Notes under the pieces: model-generated
Database searches by the model: none
What the model was told of the DNA's origin: nothing
The model's input: the letters and a program-made list of their open reading frames with translations, nothing else
Position numbers and translations under genes: made by a program
Shown here: piece by piece, positions 42,953 to 54,907 of the stretch
How positions within the stretch are numbered: position 1 is the first letter of the stretch
Layout: the number at the start of each line of letters is the position of its first letter
Assembly: GCA_019565575.1 (NCBI GenBank)
Contig: CP067379.1
Coordinates: 2,852,001 to 2,916,000 of the forward strand
DNA from: Flavobacterium covae
GTDB taxonomy: Bacteria > Bacteroidota > Bacteroidia > Flavobacteriales > Flavobacteriaceae
DNA: 64,000 bases
Reading direction: 5' to 3'

Positions 42953-43752
42953 ATGCAAGCACATGAAATAGATTACCATATTTATGGTGAGGAAATGCAA
43001 TATGTAGAAATAGAGTTAGATCCACAAGAAATCGTTGTAGCTGGAAGCTGGGAGTTTCATGATGATGGAAAATGGAATTAAAATGGAAACTATTTTTGGC
43101 GATGGTTCAAACCATCAGGGTTCAGGAATATTAGGCAAGCTCTTAAGTGCTGGTAAACGCGTATTAACAGGCGAAAGTTTGTTTATGACCGCTTATCAAA
43201 ATCAGGATTTTTCAAAAGAAAAGTATCCTTTGCCTCCCCTTATCCTGGAAAAATTATTGCAATAGATCTAATGAAATATGGAGGTAAATTTATCTGTCAA
43301 AAGGATTCTTTTTATGTGCAGCAAAAGGCGTGTCTGTAGGTATTGAATTTTCTCGAAAATTAGGTCGAGGCTTATTTGGTGGAGAAGGATTTATCATGCA
43401 AAAAATAGAAGGAGATGGTATGGCATTTGTCCATTCAGGAGGAACATTAGCTCGCAAAGAACTACAAAACGGAGAAGTTTTAAAAATTGACACAGGATGT
43501 ATTGTAGGATTCACAAAAGATGTAGATTATGATATAGAGTTTATAGGAGGTATAAAAAATACTTTATTTGGAGGAGAAGGTGTATTCTATGCTACTTTAA
43601 GGGGACCTGGTATAGTATATATACAATCTTTACCTTTTAGTCGTTTAGCCGGACGCATCATTACTGCATCTAATATTGGTGGGCAAAACAAAGAAGAAGG
43701 TAGTTTGTTAGGTGGATTTGGTAAGTTATTAGATGGTGATAATGGATTTTAA
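42953..43752 (+). CDS. AIM24/TIGR00266-family protein (three frameshifts)
   Basis: The restored protein is 266 residues, starting [20 protein letters not shown]. It forms a beta-rich AIM24 fold, made of two related halves. Typical blocks are [50 protein letters not shown] and [20 protein letters not shown]. Frame breaks lie at 43041-43047 (CTGAAG read as CTGGAAG), 43219-43222 (A4) and 43309-43313 (T5). The family is widespread, but its bacterial function is unknown. It follows miaE by 83 bases and ends before an inverted-repeat element. Confidence 0.88.
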
Positions 43753-43829
43753 TCTTTAAATGATAAAAAGTTCATTATAAAAGAATACACTCTAAAAAAA
43801 ATAACAATTTTCAGAATTGACTGGATAAT

Positions 43830-43922
43830 CATGAGGCTGTCCTAAAATAATAAATCAACATTATATAATTTATCCCTTTGGTCGAAATGAACAAGATTGC
43901 GAACTTTTTGGACAGCCTCATG
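43830..43922. repeat. Dispersed inverted-repeat element, subfamily A (best-preserved copy)
   Basis: 93 bp with near-perfect arms CATGAGGCTGTCCTAAAA and CTTTTTGGACAGCCTCATG. If the element proper is AGGCTGTCC to GGACAGCCT, it is flanked by CATG on both sides, a possible 4-bp target duplication. The arms equal the ends of the IS1182 element at 33962-35732. The inner right part (TCCCTTTGGTCGAAATGAAC) is shared with 5788-5916 and 7645-7768. It lies between convergent genes. Confidence 0.75.
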
Positions 43923-43976
43923 TATTATTATTTTAAAATTGATAAACAAGTCTTTATATACCCAAAATTTACTTAA

Positions 43977-45113
43977 TTATGTTCTTATAAGATGAGGAAC
44001 GAAATGAGATGTATTATCTGTTATTAAAGATTTTGACTCTCTTATTCCAATACCTGCAGGTTCTTGACCTATAATCCAACTACCTATTAAGGGATAATTA
44101 TTATGAAAATCTGGTAATTCTGCTAGTTCTTGATATATAAAACCTTCTTCTCCATATTCTCCTCCTGTCATAGCTAACAAGTCTCCTTCCTTAATTAATT
44201 TTATATTAGATCCTTCTCTTGACAAAATGGGCTTTTCACACCAAGAGGTCAAATTTTCAGGCGAATCAAAATAGGAGGCTAATAAAAATTCATGATCTGG
44301 ATATAATCTCCACAAAATAGGAAGTAATGCTTTGTTAGATAATAACATTTTCCAACTAGGTTCTATCCAAAATGTTTCATTTTTATCTAATATAATATTT
44401 TTTCCAAACGTTTCATTAATCATCCACTCGTAAGGATATAATTTAAAAATAGAAGCGATACTGTTATTTTTATCATCAACAAAAATTTGATTATCAGTGT
44501 CCCATCCCAACTGGTCTATAGATGTATAATATGTATCTAAACCTACTTGCATTGCACAATCTTGTAAATAACGCACCGTGGTAATATCTTCTAATGAATC
44601 TGGCACACTAGTAAAGTGTAATTTTGAGCCTTTTAAATAAGGTTTAACATACTCCCAATAAGCAATTAGTTTTTCATGAATAGAATTAAACTGATCACAA
44701 TATGGATAACATTCTTGTAACCAAAACCATTGTACAATACTCGCTTCAAATAATGATGTAGGAGTATCCGCATTAAACTCCAATAGTTTTAATTTACCCT
44801 TTTTATAACAAAAATCAAAACGACCGTAAATAGAAGGGTCTTCATTTTCCCAAGTTTTTTTTATATGTGGTATAAACCAATTAGGAATATGAAACTTATG
44901 AAATAAATCATTTTCAATTACGTACTCTACAGCATGTAAACACATTTCCCATAACTGAGCAGTAGCTTTTTCAATTCTTGTAATTTCATCTATAGAAAAT
45001 TCGTAAAATACTGATTCATCCCAGTATTTATCTCCTGTAGAATGAAAATTAAAACCTAGTTCTTCTACTTTATTTCTCCAATCAACTCTTGGAGTAATTG
45101 TAATTCTATTCAT
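43977..45113 (-). CDS. Glutathionylspermidine synthase-like ATP-grasp enzyme
   Basis: 378 residues of the GSP_synth family. Blocks include DESVFYEFSIDEITRIE near the N-terminus, YGRFDFCYKKGKLKLLEFNA, DTPTSLFEASIVQWFW and KPILSREGSNIKL. The C-terminus has GSWIIGQEPAGIGIRES. In E. coli the domain joins glutathione and spermidine; many bacterial homologues lacking the amidase domain probably form a different peptide bond. No amidase domain is present here. It is the last gene of a unit with two small lipoprotein genes, 110-150 bases upstream. The gene is intact. Confidence 0.85.
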   Translation of the reverse strand: MNRITITPRVDWRNKVEELGFNFHSTGDKYWDESVFYEFSIDEITRIEKATAQLWEMCLHAVEYVIENDLFHKFHIPNWFIPHIKKTWENEDPSIYGRFDFCYKKGKLKLLEFNADTPTSLFEASIVQWFWLQECYPYCDQFNSIHEKLIAYWEYVKPYLKGSKLHFTSVPDSLEDITTVRYLQDCAMQVGLDTYYTSIDQLGWDTDNQIFVDDKNNSIASIFKLYPYEWMINETFGKNIILDKNETFWIEPSWKMLLSNKALLPILWRLYPDHEFLLASYFDSPENLTSWCEKPILSREGSNIKLIKEGDLLAMTGGEYGEEGFIYQELAELPDFHNNYPLIGSWIIGQEPAGIGIRESKSLITDNTSHFVPHLIRT

Positions 45114-45223
45114 TCTAGTTTGTTTATTTTTAATTAGAGTAACTATATAATTAAACTAGTTTAAAAATTTGACAATAAATATTTTAAATAGTTTTATATA
45201 AACTAAAAATTAGTGATCTATTT

Positions 45224-45557
45224 TTAAGATGATACGTGAAAACTTGAATGTCCAAAACCACCTCTACTCACCACCTTTAGTAGTATTATGTCCTACATTT
45301 GAGCTATAATGTATTCCATCTGAATAATAACCTGTTCGTCTTGAATAACTCCCTGAACCTCCTGATGAACTATAAGCTCTAAAAGCATGATAGGAATGCT
45401 GGTGTTGTTCGCTTTTAGTATAAACCGCTGTAGTATCTGAGCGTAAATAAACTTTTCTATTAGATCCTCCTCCACCTTCCCAGTCTTCCTCTTTTTTGCC
45501 ACAGGCAGCTGTAATAGTTGCCACCAAAACTAAATTGATAATGTTAGATTTTTTCAT
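45224..45557 (-). CDS. Small Ser/Gly/Tyr-rich lipoprotein (possible frameshift near the end)
   Basis: MKKSNIINLVLVATITAACG is a lipoprotein signal with Cys19. The mature part is polar and repetitive (SEQHQHSYHAFRAYSSSGGS, YYSDGIHYSSN). The direct frame stops at 45264 (97 residues). Removing one base near 45270 extends it through SRGGFGHSSFHVSS to a stop at 45224 (110 residues), which looks like the usual tail of this flavobacterial family. That repair is inferred. The start follows the upstream stop directly. Its function is unknown. The context with an ATP-grasp ligase suggests a cell-envelope role. Confidence 0.65.
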
Positions 45558-45866
45558 TTATTTTGCTGTAAAATATATTTCATACTCTTTTTTCCCTTTT
45601 ACAATTTCGCCTTCTTCATCTTCTTCTTCGTATTCTCCTAATGCTGGTATTGTATCTTTATAAACGATTTCTTTAGTTAAACTTCCTTTTGACCAAACTT
45701 TATGCTTAGTAATCACAAGATCTTTTTCACTATCAATATGCTCAATAGTCATCTCTGTTTCAACTGATCCTCCTTTATCTACCTCTGTTACTATATCTTC
45801 TTTATAATCGTAACAATTAGACATAACAAAGCCTAATAGTGATAGAACAACTAGTTTTTTGTACAT
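45558..45866 (-). CDS. Small acidic lipoprotein of unknown function
   Basis: 102 residues. MYKKLVVLSLLGFVMSNCYD is a lipoprotein signal with a Cys near residue 18. The mature part is Glu/Asp-rich (LGEYEEEDEEGEIVKGKKE). The stop is immediately followed by the next start, so the two lipoproteins are probably translationally coupled. I do not recognise the family. The gene is intact. Confidence 0.65.
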   Translation of the reverse strand: MYKKLVVLSLLGFVMSNCYDYKEDIVTEVDKGGSVETEMTIEHIDSEKDLVITKHKVWSKGSLTKEIVYKDTIPALGEYEEEDEEGEIVKGKKEYEIYFTAK

Positions 45867-46018
45867 TTTTTAAAAATTAATTAAATTGTATTTTATTATT
45901 TGAAGTACAGGCATTAGTCGTAATTTCTAGTTTTCGTTACAACAAAAAGATTTCTTTTTCTTCCTAATACGCTATCTTAACATGTAATTTTAGGGGTTTA
46001 ATATCATTTAAACTTTAA

Positions 46019-46100
46019 ATGCACTTCGCGCTCGAACTAACGATGATTTTAATTATATACTCAACCATCTGTTCAAGTTGTTTTAAAATGAAAAAACATA
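46019..46100 (+). repeat. Copy 2 of the 80-bp dispersed repeat
   Basis: It matches the reverse complement of 7531-7612 over about 80 bases with an estimated 80-85% identity by eye. It starts ATGCACTTCGCGCTCGAACT and ends TTTTAAAATGAAAAAAC. It lies between the lipoprotein unit and the yidC terminator. The rest of 45867-46178 holds nothing recognisable. Confidence 0.75.
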
Positions 46101-46178
46101 TTGAGAATTTTATTTTTTAATCTAGTATATTTTAAGTTTAAAATGGTATAATACATTACTTAGGTAACCTATATCGAA

Positions 46179-46217
46179 TAAAAAACGTCTCAAATTTAAA
46201 CTTGAGACGTTTTTTTA
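46179..46217 (-). terminator. Strong terminator after yidC
   Basis: AAAAAACGTCTCAA pairs perfectly with TTGAGACGTTTTTT around ATTTAAAC. It has U-tracts in both directions. Confidence 0.85.
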
Positions 46218-46243
46218 TAAAATCTATTTTGTAATAATATTTT

Positions 46244-48125
46244 TTACTTTCTTTTCTTTTCTTCTTGCTGCTTTTGAGCTTGTTCCATAGCTTCTTGCAA
46301 TTTCTGTTGAAACTTACCTGGTTTTTTAGGTTCTTTTTGTTTGTTTTCTTGTATTTGTGCATGAATTTTTGCATCATCTACTAAGAACTTCTTAATATAA
46401 AACATTAATCCCAAAGTCATTAAATTTGAAAATAAGTTATATAAACTTAGACCTGAACCATAGTTGTTAAAGAAAATTAACATCATAATAGGCGAAATCC
46501 AAATCATCATTTTCATGATTCCTGCCATATCAGGCATACCTTCTTGTGGTGGTGCTGACATAGCTTGATCTCCTGTTGTATATTTCATATAAAAGAAAAT
46601 AGCAATAGCAGCTAAAATTGGAAATAAACTGATATGATCTCCATATAGAGGAACATTGAATGGTAATTTAGCTATTAAGTCATACGATGATAAATCTTTT
46701 GCCCATAAAAATCCTTGTTGTCTTAATTGTATAGCTGATGGGAAAAACTGAAAAGAAGCATACATGAAAGGCAACTGGATCAAAGCTGGAATACATCCTG
46801 CCATAGGGTTTACTCCTGCTTTATTATAAAGCTTCATTGTTTCTTGTTGTTTCTTCATTGGATCTTTAGAAAACTTCTCATTTATTTCATTCATTTCTGG
46901 ACGCAAAACTTTCATTTTAGCTTGCGATAAAAATGATTTATAAGTAAATGGAGACATGGTCAATTTTATTAAAACTGTAAATAAGATAATGGCTATTCCG
47001 TAAGGCAGAAAAGTACTCATTAATCCAAATAATGGGACAAAAATAAATTTGTTAATCCAACCAAAAATCCCCCAACCTAAAGGAATAATTTCATCTAAAT
47101 TACGATCATAAGCATTTAAAATCTTATAATCTGAAGGACCATAATACCAGTTCATCTTATAATCTAATTCACCTTTTGCATAAGCTAAAGGTAAAACAGC
47201 AGCAAATTTTTTAGTAAAAGTAGTATCTATAGCGGCATCTTTTACTAAATTTTGAGTTGATAATTTTGCTATTTTAATAGGTGTTTTAGTTAATAAAATA
47301 GATGTAAAAAAGTGCTGTTTGAAAGCCACATAGGTCAAATTGGACACTTTTTCTTCTTCTTCTGATTGGTTTAAGTAATTATCTTTTCCTTCTTCATATT
47401 CATAAACTACTTCGGTGTAACGATTTTCATAGCTTACACTCTTTTCATTACGGTACGTTTTTAAATCCCAAGTTAGATTAACAGGTGCTGGAAGTATTCA
47501 ATACATTAGCTAAACCTTGTGATCGCACATTAAAATCTAACATATAATCATTAGGTTTTAATGTATATTTATATTCTAAATAAGTTTTTTCATTTGTTTT
47601 TAAACGCATTGAAAGTACTTGATTAGCTCCTTCTTTTACTAAAGTAGGTTCAAAAAATAAATCTTTTGTATTTAAATTCTTTCCTTCTTTGGTTTGAAAA
47701 GCCAGATTGAGCTGCGCATTATTATTTTTTATTAATTGGACTAGAGGTCCTTTTTCATCTATTGATTTAAAGTTTTTTAAAGTAGCTTCTACAATATATC
47801 CTCCTTTGTTAGCAATTTTTAAACGTACTAATTCATTTTCTAAAGTCGTAAATTCCCCTTTAGCTGAAGGCAAGGTTGCTGAATAAGCAAAACTTCCTAA
47901 TGTAGCCTTTAAAGCCGCTGTTAGTTTAGTAGAATCTTCTACTACAGAGGTTAAATCTGTTGTTTTAATTAGTGTCTGTTTAGCTTTTACTATTTTTTCT
48001 TTTTTAGCTTTTTCAGCATCAATTTCGGCTTGTGTGGGTTGATTTTTATACATTATCCACATCATAATACCGAAAATTAACGTAAATCCGATAATCGAAT
48101 TAAGGTCTAACTTTTTTTCTTCCAT
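46244..48125 (-). CDS. yidC: Membrane protein insertase YidC (one frameshift)
   Basis: The restored protein is 626 residues. An N-terminal membrane anchor (IIGFTLIFGIMMWIMYKNQP) precedes the periplasmic beta domain. The five-helix insertase core follows, with IAIILFTVLIKLTMSPFTYK, then KMKVLRPEMNEINEKFSKDP and AGVNPMAGCIPALIQLPFMY. A basic, Gln-rich tail (KQQEEKKRK) is typical. It inserts proteins into the inner membrane, alone or with SecYEG. The frame breaks at 47488-47494, where CTGAAG appears as CTGGAAG; removing one base restores LNTSAPVNLTWDLKTYR. It follows pyrG by 79 bases on the same strand and ends at a strong terminator. Confidence 0.95.
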
Positions 48126-48204
48126 TTCCTTTTTAGTTCAGCGTTTAAAATTCGGAAAGTTTAATGTTTTAGAACCACCTAAACATCAAACATTTTATTT
48201 TAAA

Positions 48205-49842
<1,638 letters not shown>

Positions 49843-49976
49843 TTAAAACCGCGCAAAAATACAATTATTTAGAATGAATTTCCAATTTAGAAATCACAAA
49901 AAACAAATAAATTTAAACAACAATTTTAAATTTAGAATTTCAAAAAAACAAAATTTTTAGATCTTTAAAATTCATA

Positions 49977-50201
49977 TTATTTTTTAGGAAAATTTCGTTG
50001 AATATTACGCACTAATTCCTCAATTCCATTAAGTTTAAGTTCATACACTAATGCTAATTGTTGTCCTAATACACCTTTTGGGAATCCTTTTTGTTTATAC
50101 CAAACTATGTAATGTTCTGGCAAATCAATTAAATAATGTCCTTCATATTTTCCAAAAGGCATTTTAGCATGAGCTAATTTTATAAGTTGTTCTTTGTCCA
50201 T
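49977..50201 (-). CDS. DUF3820-family small protein
   Basis: 74 residues. MPFGKYEGHYLIDLPEHYIV and YKQKGFPKGVLGQQLALVYE are the conserved blocks of DUF3820, sometimes labelled a putative quorum-sensing-regulated virulence factor. Its function is not established. It stands alone on the minus strand, 158 bases upstream of pyrG and 220 bases downstream of the OsmC gene. The gene is intact. Confidence 0.8.
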   Translation of the reverse strand: MDKEQLIKLAHAKMPFGKYEGHYLIDLPEHYIVWYKQKGFPKGVLGQQLALVYELKLNGIEELVRNIQRNFPKK

Positions 50202-50420
50202 TCCTTTTTACTAAAAAACTATTACTTTTTAAGAGAAATTTTTAAAATTATAAAAATCAATATTTTTATAGAACAAAATACTCTTTTATGTAAAGTCTTT
50301 TTTATTTATTACAATTCAAAAAAAATAATCTCATCCTATTTTTATTGAATTACTTCATTTTTTTCTAAATAGTAATGAAATTATTTTTTGATTTTAAAAC
50401 CATTTATAATGATTCTTAAA

Positions 50421-50825
50421 TTACTTCCAATTAAAAATTATTTCTTTTTTAATATCAGGATGTAAGCTATAAAAAACGGGACAAGTCATAGCAGTGCGTT
50501 CTAAAATAGTTTTTACTTTTTCATTCGAATCTATAGACATTGAAAAAACAATATGGATTTCGGCAATACGTCTAGGTTCTGTTCCCATGATTTTAGTTAC
50601 CTCTGCTGTTGAACCTAGAATTTCTAACTCCATTTCTTGTGCTTTAATTGCCATAATCGTTAACATACAAGAAGCTAAAGCATTAGCTACTGTATCTGTT
50701 GGCGAAAATGCCTCTCCTCTACCATGATTATCTATTGGGGCATCTGAAATAATTTCAGAACCTGAATTTAAATGAACAGAAGAGGTGCGTAAAGCCCCTA
50801 AATAAGTTACTTTAGAAGTTGCCAT
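50421..50825 (-). CDS. OsmC-family peroxide-reducing protein
   Basis: 134 residues. The two redox cysteines are in ALASCMLTIMAIKAQ and RTAMTCPVFYSLHPD. The segment GRGEAFSPTDTVANALASC is typical of OsmC/Ohr-like proteins. It probably detoxifies organic hydroperoxides in the cytoplasm. Its ATG overlaps the last base of the upstream LysM gene stop (TAATG), so translation is coupled. The gene is intact. Confidence 0.9.
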   Translation of the reverse strand: MATSKVTYLGALRTSSVHLNSGSEIISDAPIDNHGRGEAFSPTDTVANALASCMLTIMAIKAQEMELEILGSTAEVTKIMGTEPRRIAEIHIVFSMSIDSNEKVKTILERTAMTCPVFYSLHPDIKKEIIFNWK

Positions 50826-52743
50826 TAATTTGCTTGTTTAATTGTTAAATCAGTATCGTAATATAAAATATAAATTCCTTTGTTATAAAATCCTCCTTCT
50901 GAATTAGACTGGTAATCAAATCGACTCTCTGCTTGTTCCGTACTGTTATCATTAGCAGTATCGGCAAAAGGTTTTTCTTGCATAAGTCTTAAAAGAGTAT
51001 CAAATGTTACATCAAAACCTCTAATTGCAAATGTATTAGGATTAATTTTATTTTTTTCTTTTGTATTGGGTTTCAAAATTTTGGTATTCTTTAGAGGTAT
51101 TTACTCTATGTTGTGAAGGATAGTGCATTTTTAATTTGGTCAATCTTTTCATTTGAATTTCTTCAAAATCAAGTGCTTCATTTTCTCCTAGAATAACTAA
51201 TTTTACATCAAACTGTTTTTGTAATGCTAAAAGATTAGTTGTAATAGACAAAATTAAATTTGTCTTTTCTGTTTCCATTACCACATAATTTGTTTTACCT
51301 GTAACTAATAATGATTTTAGACTAGAAACATCTAAAACACCTGAATCAGAAACATTTACAAACCTAACTTCTTTACAATTTTCTTGTATATATTGTTTTG
51401 CTGATTGTTTTTTAGGATCTACTATTGCTATAATATTTCCATTTTTAGATCGCATAAATTCAAACATGGTTTTCTTTATATCATCTGGCAATGGAGTAGC
51501 TTGATAAAGATTAGGATATTTTTTATCATAATCTTTAGACAAAGGTGAAATAACAGGTACTTTTTCTAATATGGCTGCTAATTTTTCAACATTGTTTTGA
51601 TAAAAAGGACCTATGATTGCATCGTATGATTTTAATTCGTATTCATTTACTAAGGCTGATACATTTGAAGAAGAGCGAGTTTCATCAGAGTCTAAAATGG
51701 TTACATCTACTTTTGCGCCTAGCTTATTAATTGAATCAATAGCCATCAAAGCTCCTGAGTAAAAATCTAAAGTCATATTTAAAAACTTATCTTTCTTCAA
51801 TCTTGATTTAGTTGAATTGATCGTATCTTGATCTAGTTTGGCTATATTAAAAGGTAGTAAAAGAGCCATTTTTTTAGAAGTTCCCATTGAAATGTATTTT
51901 GATAAATCAATGATTTCTTTTTTCATTTCTTTTCTTTTAGAAATAGTTGGTATTTTTAATATCATACCTTCTTTTAAACCTTCTTTTAACTCTGGATTAA
52001 GTCCTATTAATTCTTCTTGTGAACAACTAAACTGATTAGCTAAAGCATACAAAGTCTCTTGAGGTTTCACTATATATGTCGTTCCTAACCCTTTAAGTAT
52101 TTCTGTTTTTTTTTACTTGACTTCCTTCTTCTACTTTGAGTTTTATTGTTTCTTTTGATTTATTTCCTCTAATAAATAGGATTTGACCTATAGCCAATTC
52201 TTTTCCAACGATATCAGGATTTTTAGTTTCTAATTCATCTACTGTAATACCGTATTGTTTAGCTATTCCAAATTTAGTTTCTTTAGCTTCAACCGTATGC
52301 TCTATACGTGTTTTTTCTTGTGGTGTTATTTTTTTAGGAATTGTTTTAAGTTCTGATTTTACAGGTATTTTCAATACTTCATCCATCTTTAAACCTGTTA
52401 CAATTGAAGGATTTAATTTTTCTATTTCAGCTAGTGTTACCTGATATTTTTTTGCAATGCTAAATAATGTTTCACCTTCAGCTACTGTGTGATTTATAAT
52501 TTTTAAATCTTCTTTCTTAACGGTTTCTTTTTTCTTTTTAACAGGTATGATTAATATCGTATTTTCTGTTATTTTGACGCGCGCATCTGGGTTTAAATCA
52601 TATACTTCAGAGGCTGGAACTCCATATTTTTGTGCAATTTGAGAAATACTTTCCCCTTTTACCACTTTGTGCTTGATCATTGCTACTTGAGCTGACACAA
52701 ATTGTCCTCCTAAAATCAATAAAATCCCAAAAATTTTTTTCAT
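50825..52743 (-). CDS. Secreted LysM protein with a periplasmic-binding-protein-like domain (two frameshifts)
   Basis: The restored protein is 638 residues. A signal peptide (MKKIFGILLILGGQFVSAQ) is followed by four LysM domains (HKVVKGESISQIAQKYGV, HTVAEGETLFSIAKKYQV, HTVEAKETKFGIAKQYGI, VKPQETLYALANQFSC). The C-terminal half resembles a type 1 periplasmic binding fold (KMALLLPFNIAKL, YDAIIGPFYQNNVEKLAAIL, FDVTFDTLLRLMQ). It should bind peptidoglycan in the periplasm. Frame breaks lie at 52106-52114 (T9, one base too many) and 51051-51057 (T7, one base too many). It sits between a second LysM gene and the OsmC gene, with which it overlaps by one base. Confidence 0.85.
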
Positions 52744-52924
52744 GTGTGTAAATTATATTTATTACAATTCTTTTAAATTATTATGACAACTAGTCCTTTA
52801 AAGCAAAACTTTATTATGCGTTTTCAATTTCAAAATCTTGATTAGATTACTATAAACAATTGATAACAAAATGATTCGCCTCTTTTTATTCAAAAGGTTT
52901 TTAGTACTATTTGCAAGGCCAAAT

Positions 52925-54808
52925 TTAGAGTTCTTTTTTGATTTGAACAATGAACAGTTTTTTAAATAAATCAGATCTTGGTTTTACCTTATATTCAAAC
53001 AAAGCTTCTTCTAATGTTTGATATTTATTAGTATAAACGTAATATCCAAAATTATTTATATTATAAAAAAACTTGGTTTGACGCTCACCAGAATAACTTA
53101 ACCGAAGCGCAAAAGCATCGCGCTCTACTGATTCAGTAAAAGTGTTTGCAACTAAATAATAACCTGTTTCTAATTCTGGAAGGTTATTAATAATTTCAAT
53201 TTTAGTAGATTCTTCATTAGTGTTTTCATTTAAAATTTTTCTTTTTTCTTCAAGTGTTGTTTCTGTATTAGAAATTTCTGTTATTGGTATTTCTTTTTGA
53301 ACTCGTTCTAATTTCACTAAGGCTAACCGATCATCATAATCTCTTGCTTCCAGTACTATAAAAAGTAGCCTTCGCAATTTTACGTTTTAAAACTGTTTTT
53401 TCTTCTAATTCTAAATCATTGATTTTAGACAGTAAACTTTCTTTCCTTTCTTCTTTCATTGTCAAATCTTGATCTATTTTTTTTATTTCATTAAGTCTTA
53501 CTTGATCTCTATCAGAAAGTTGCTCTCGTATTTTTTTCTTATATTCTTGATTTTCTTGTTGATTTATCTTTTGAACTTTTTGCATAACTCCAACAATTAT
53601 GCGACGATTTTCAGATAAATCATGTTTTAATTGTTGTACCAAATCCGTTGTTTCTTTTCTTTTTGATCTGATTCTTTTTGCAAACGTTTTGATTCTTCTA
53701 AAGATTCTATATTTTTTATTTTTAATTGTTTCAAGTCATATTCCATCGTAATAACCAAAGAATCTAATTTAGCAATCAAAACTTCTTGAATTTTTTTATT
53801 AGCATCTAAAATTAATCGCAATCGTTCTACAGAACCATTTTTTGTTTCATCAATAGTATTTAAATTAATATTTAATTTATTGAGTGTGATCATTTTTTTA
53901 TTAAATTCTTTTTGAACTTTTAAACGATCTTCTAAATCTTCAATTTTTAAGGTTTGTGATTTTGACTTTTCAATAACAGCTTGTTTTTCTGCTAGCGCAA
54001 TCATTAATTCTTCATTTTCGTTTTTTGCTTTAATCATATTTTTATTAATAGCTAATTTATTACCAATAATCAGACCATTAATAATTTCAGGATTTTGTTT
54101 TTCTAACTGATCAATTGTTATACCATATTTTTTTGTAATTGAATATTTAGTTTCTTTAGCCTGAACTATATGAAAAATAGTTTCTTCATTTATAATTCTT
54201 GCTTTTCCGTCTAGTGTCTTTTTTTTATTAGGAATTTCTATCTTTTGTCCTATTTGAAGTCCTTCTTTTAGTATAATTTCATTTTTTTCATCTAAATCTT
54301 TTACCGATACATTATACAAACGAGCAATACTAAATAATGTTTCCTGTGATTGTACTTCATGAAATTTACCATCAAAAACTACTTTTTTCTGATAAGGAAT
54401 TCCTCTTTGGGGAATATTTAAAACATAGCCTTCTTTAATATTGGTTTGAACAAGTAACGGATTAGCTTCTTTTAATTCTTCTACGGAAAGTTGATACTGT
54501 TTTGCTATACTATATAAAGTCTCTTTATTTGAAACCTCATGTTTATCATAAGATACCGCGTTTACATCATTTTTTTTAAACATATAAGAAATAGAATGCA
54601 CATTGGGTATTATTAAAATCGTATTTTCCTGAATTCCTTTTTCAGCACCTGTGTTTAGTTTTAGAATTTCTGTTTTTGAAACTTTGTATTTTAAAGCAAT
54701 AGATTCTAAGGTTTCGCTTTTTTGAATCAGGTGTTTAAATGTCTTTTCTTGTTGGGCGTAATAATATTGAGATAAAAAAAAGAAAATAAAAAGTAGGTAT
54801 TTAAGCAT
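52925..54808 (-). CDS. Secreted LysM protein with coiled coil and SPOR-like C-terminus (two frameshifts)
   Basis: The restored protein is 627 residues. The signal peptide is MLKYLLFIFFFLSQYYYAQQ. Four LysM domains follow (HLIQKSETLESIALKYKV, HEVSNKETLYSIAKQYQL, HEVQSQETLFSIARLYNV, HIVQAKETKYSITKKYGI). A long coiled coil spans about residues 265-480. The end (GYYLVANTFTESVERDAFAL, FGYYVYTNKYQTLEEALFEY) reads like a SPOR peptidoglycan-binding domain. Frame breaks lie at 53655-53658 (T4) and at 53347-53353, where CTGAAG appears as CTGGAAG. It is downstream of guaA but separated by a strong terminator. A structural or divisome role is inferred. Confidence 0.83.
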
Positions 54809-54836
54809 AAGTTTAGTAATTTATTTGAGAACACCA

Positions 54837-54890
54837 ATTTAAATAAAAATGCCGTGTATTTTTTATTTTACACGGCATTTTTATTTAAAT
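54837..54890. terminator. Long terminator hairpin between guaA and the LysM gene
   Basis: ATTTAAATAAAAATGCCGTG plus TA pairs perfectly with TACACGGCATTTTTATTT plus AAAT, an unusually long 22-bp stem with U-tracts in both directions. Confidence 0.85.
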
Positions 54891-54907
54891 ATCAATATCA
54901 TCTACAA

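Noticed and set aside
46156-46377. 73-codon minus-strand open frame at the end of yidC
   Set aside because: It is an out-of-frame reading of the yidC 3' end and crosses its terminator; the composition is almost all Lys/Asn.
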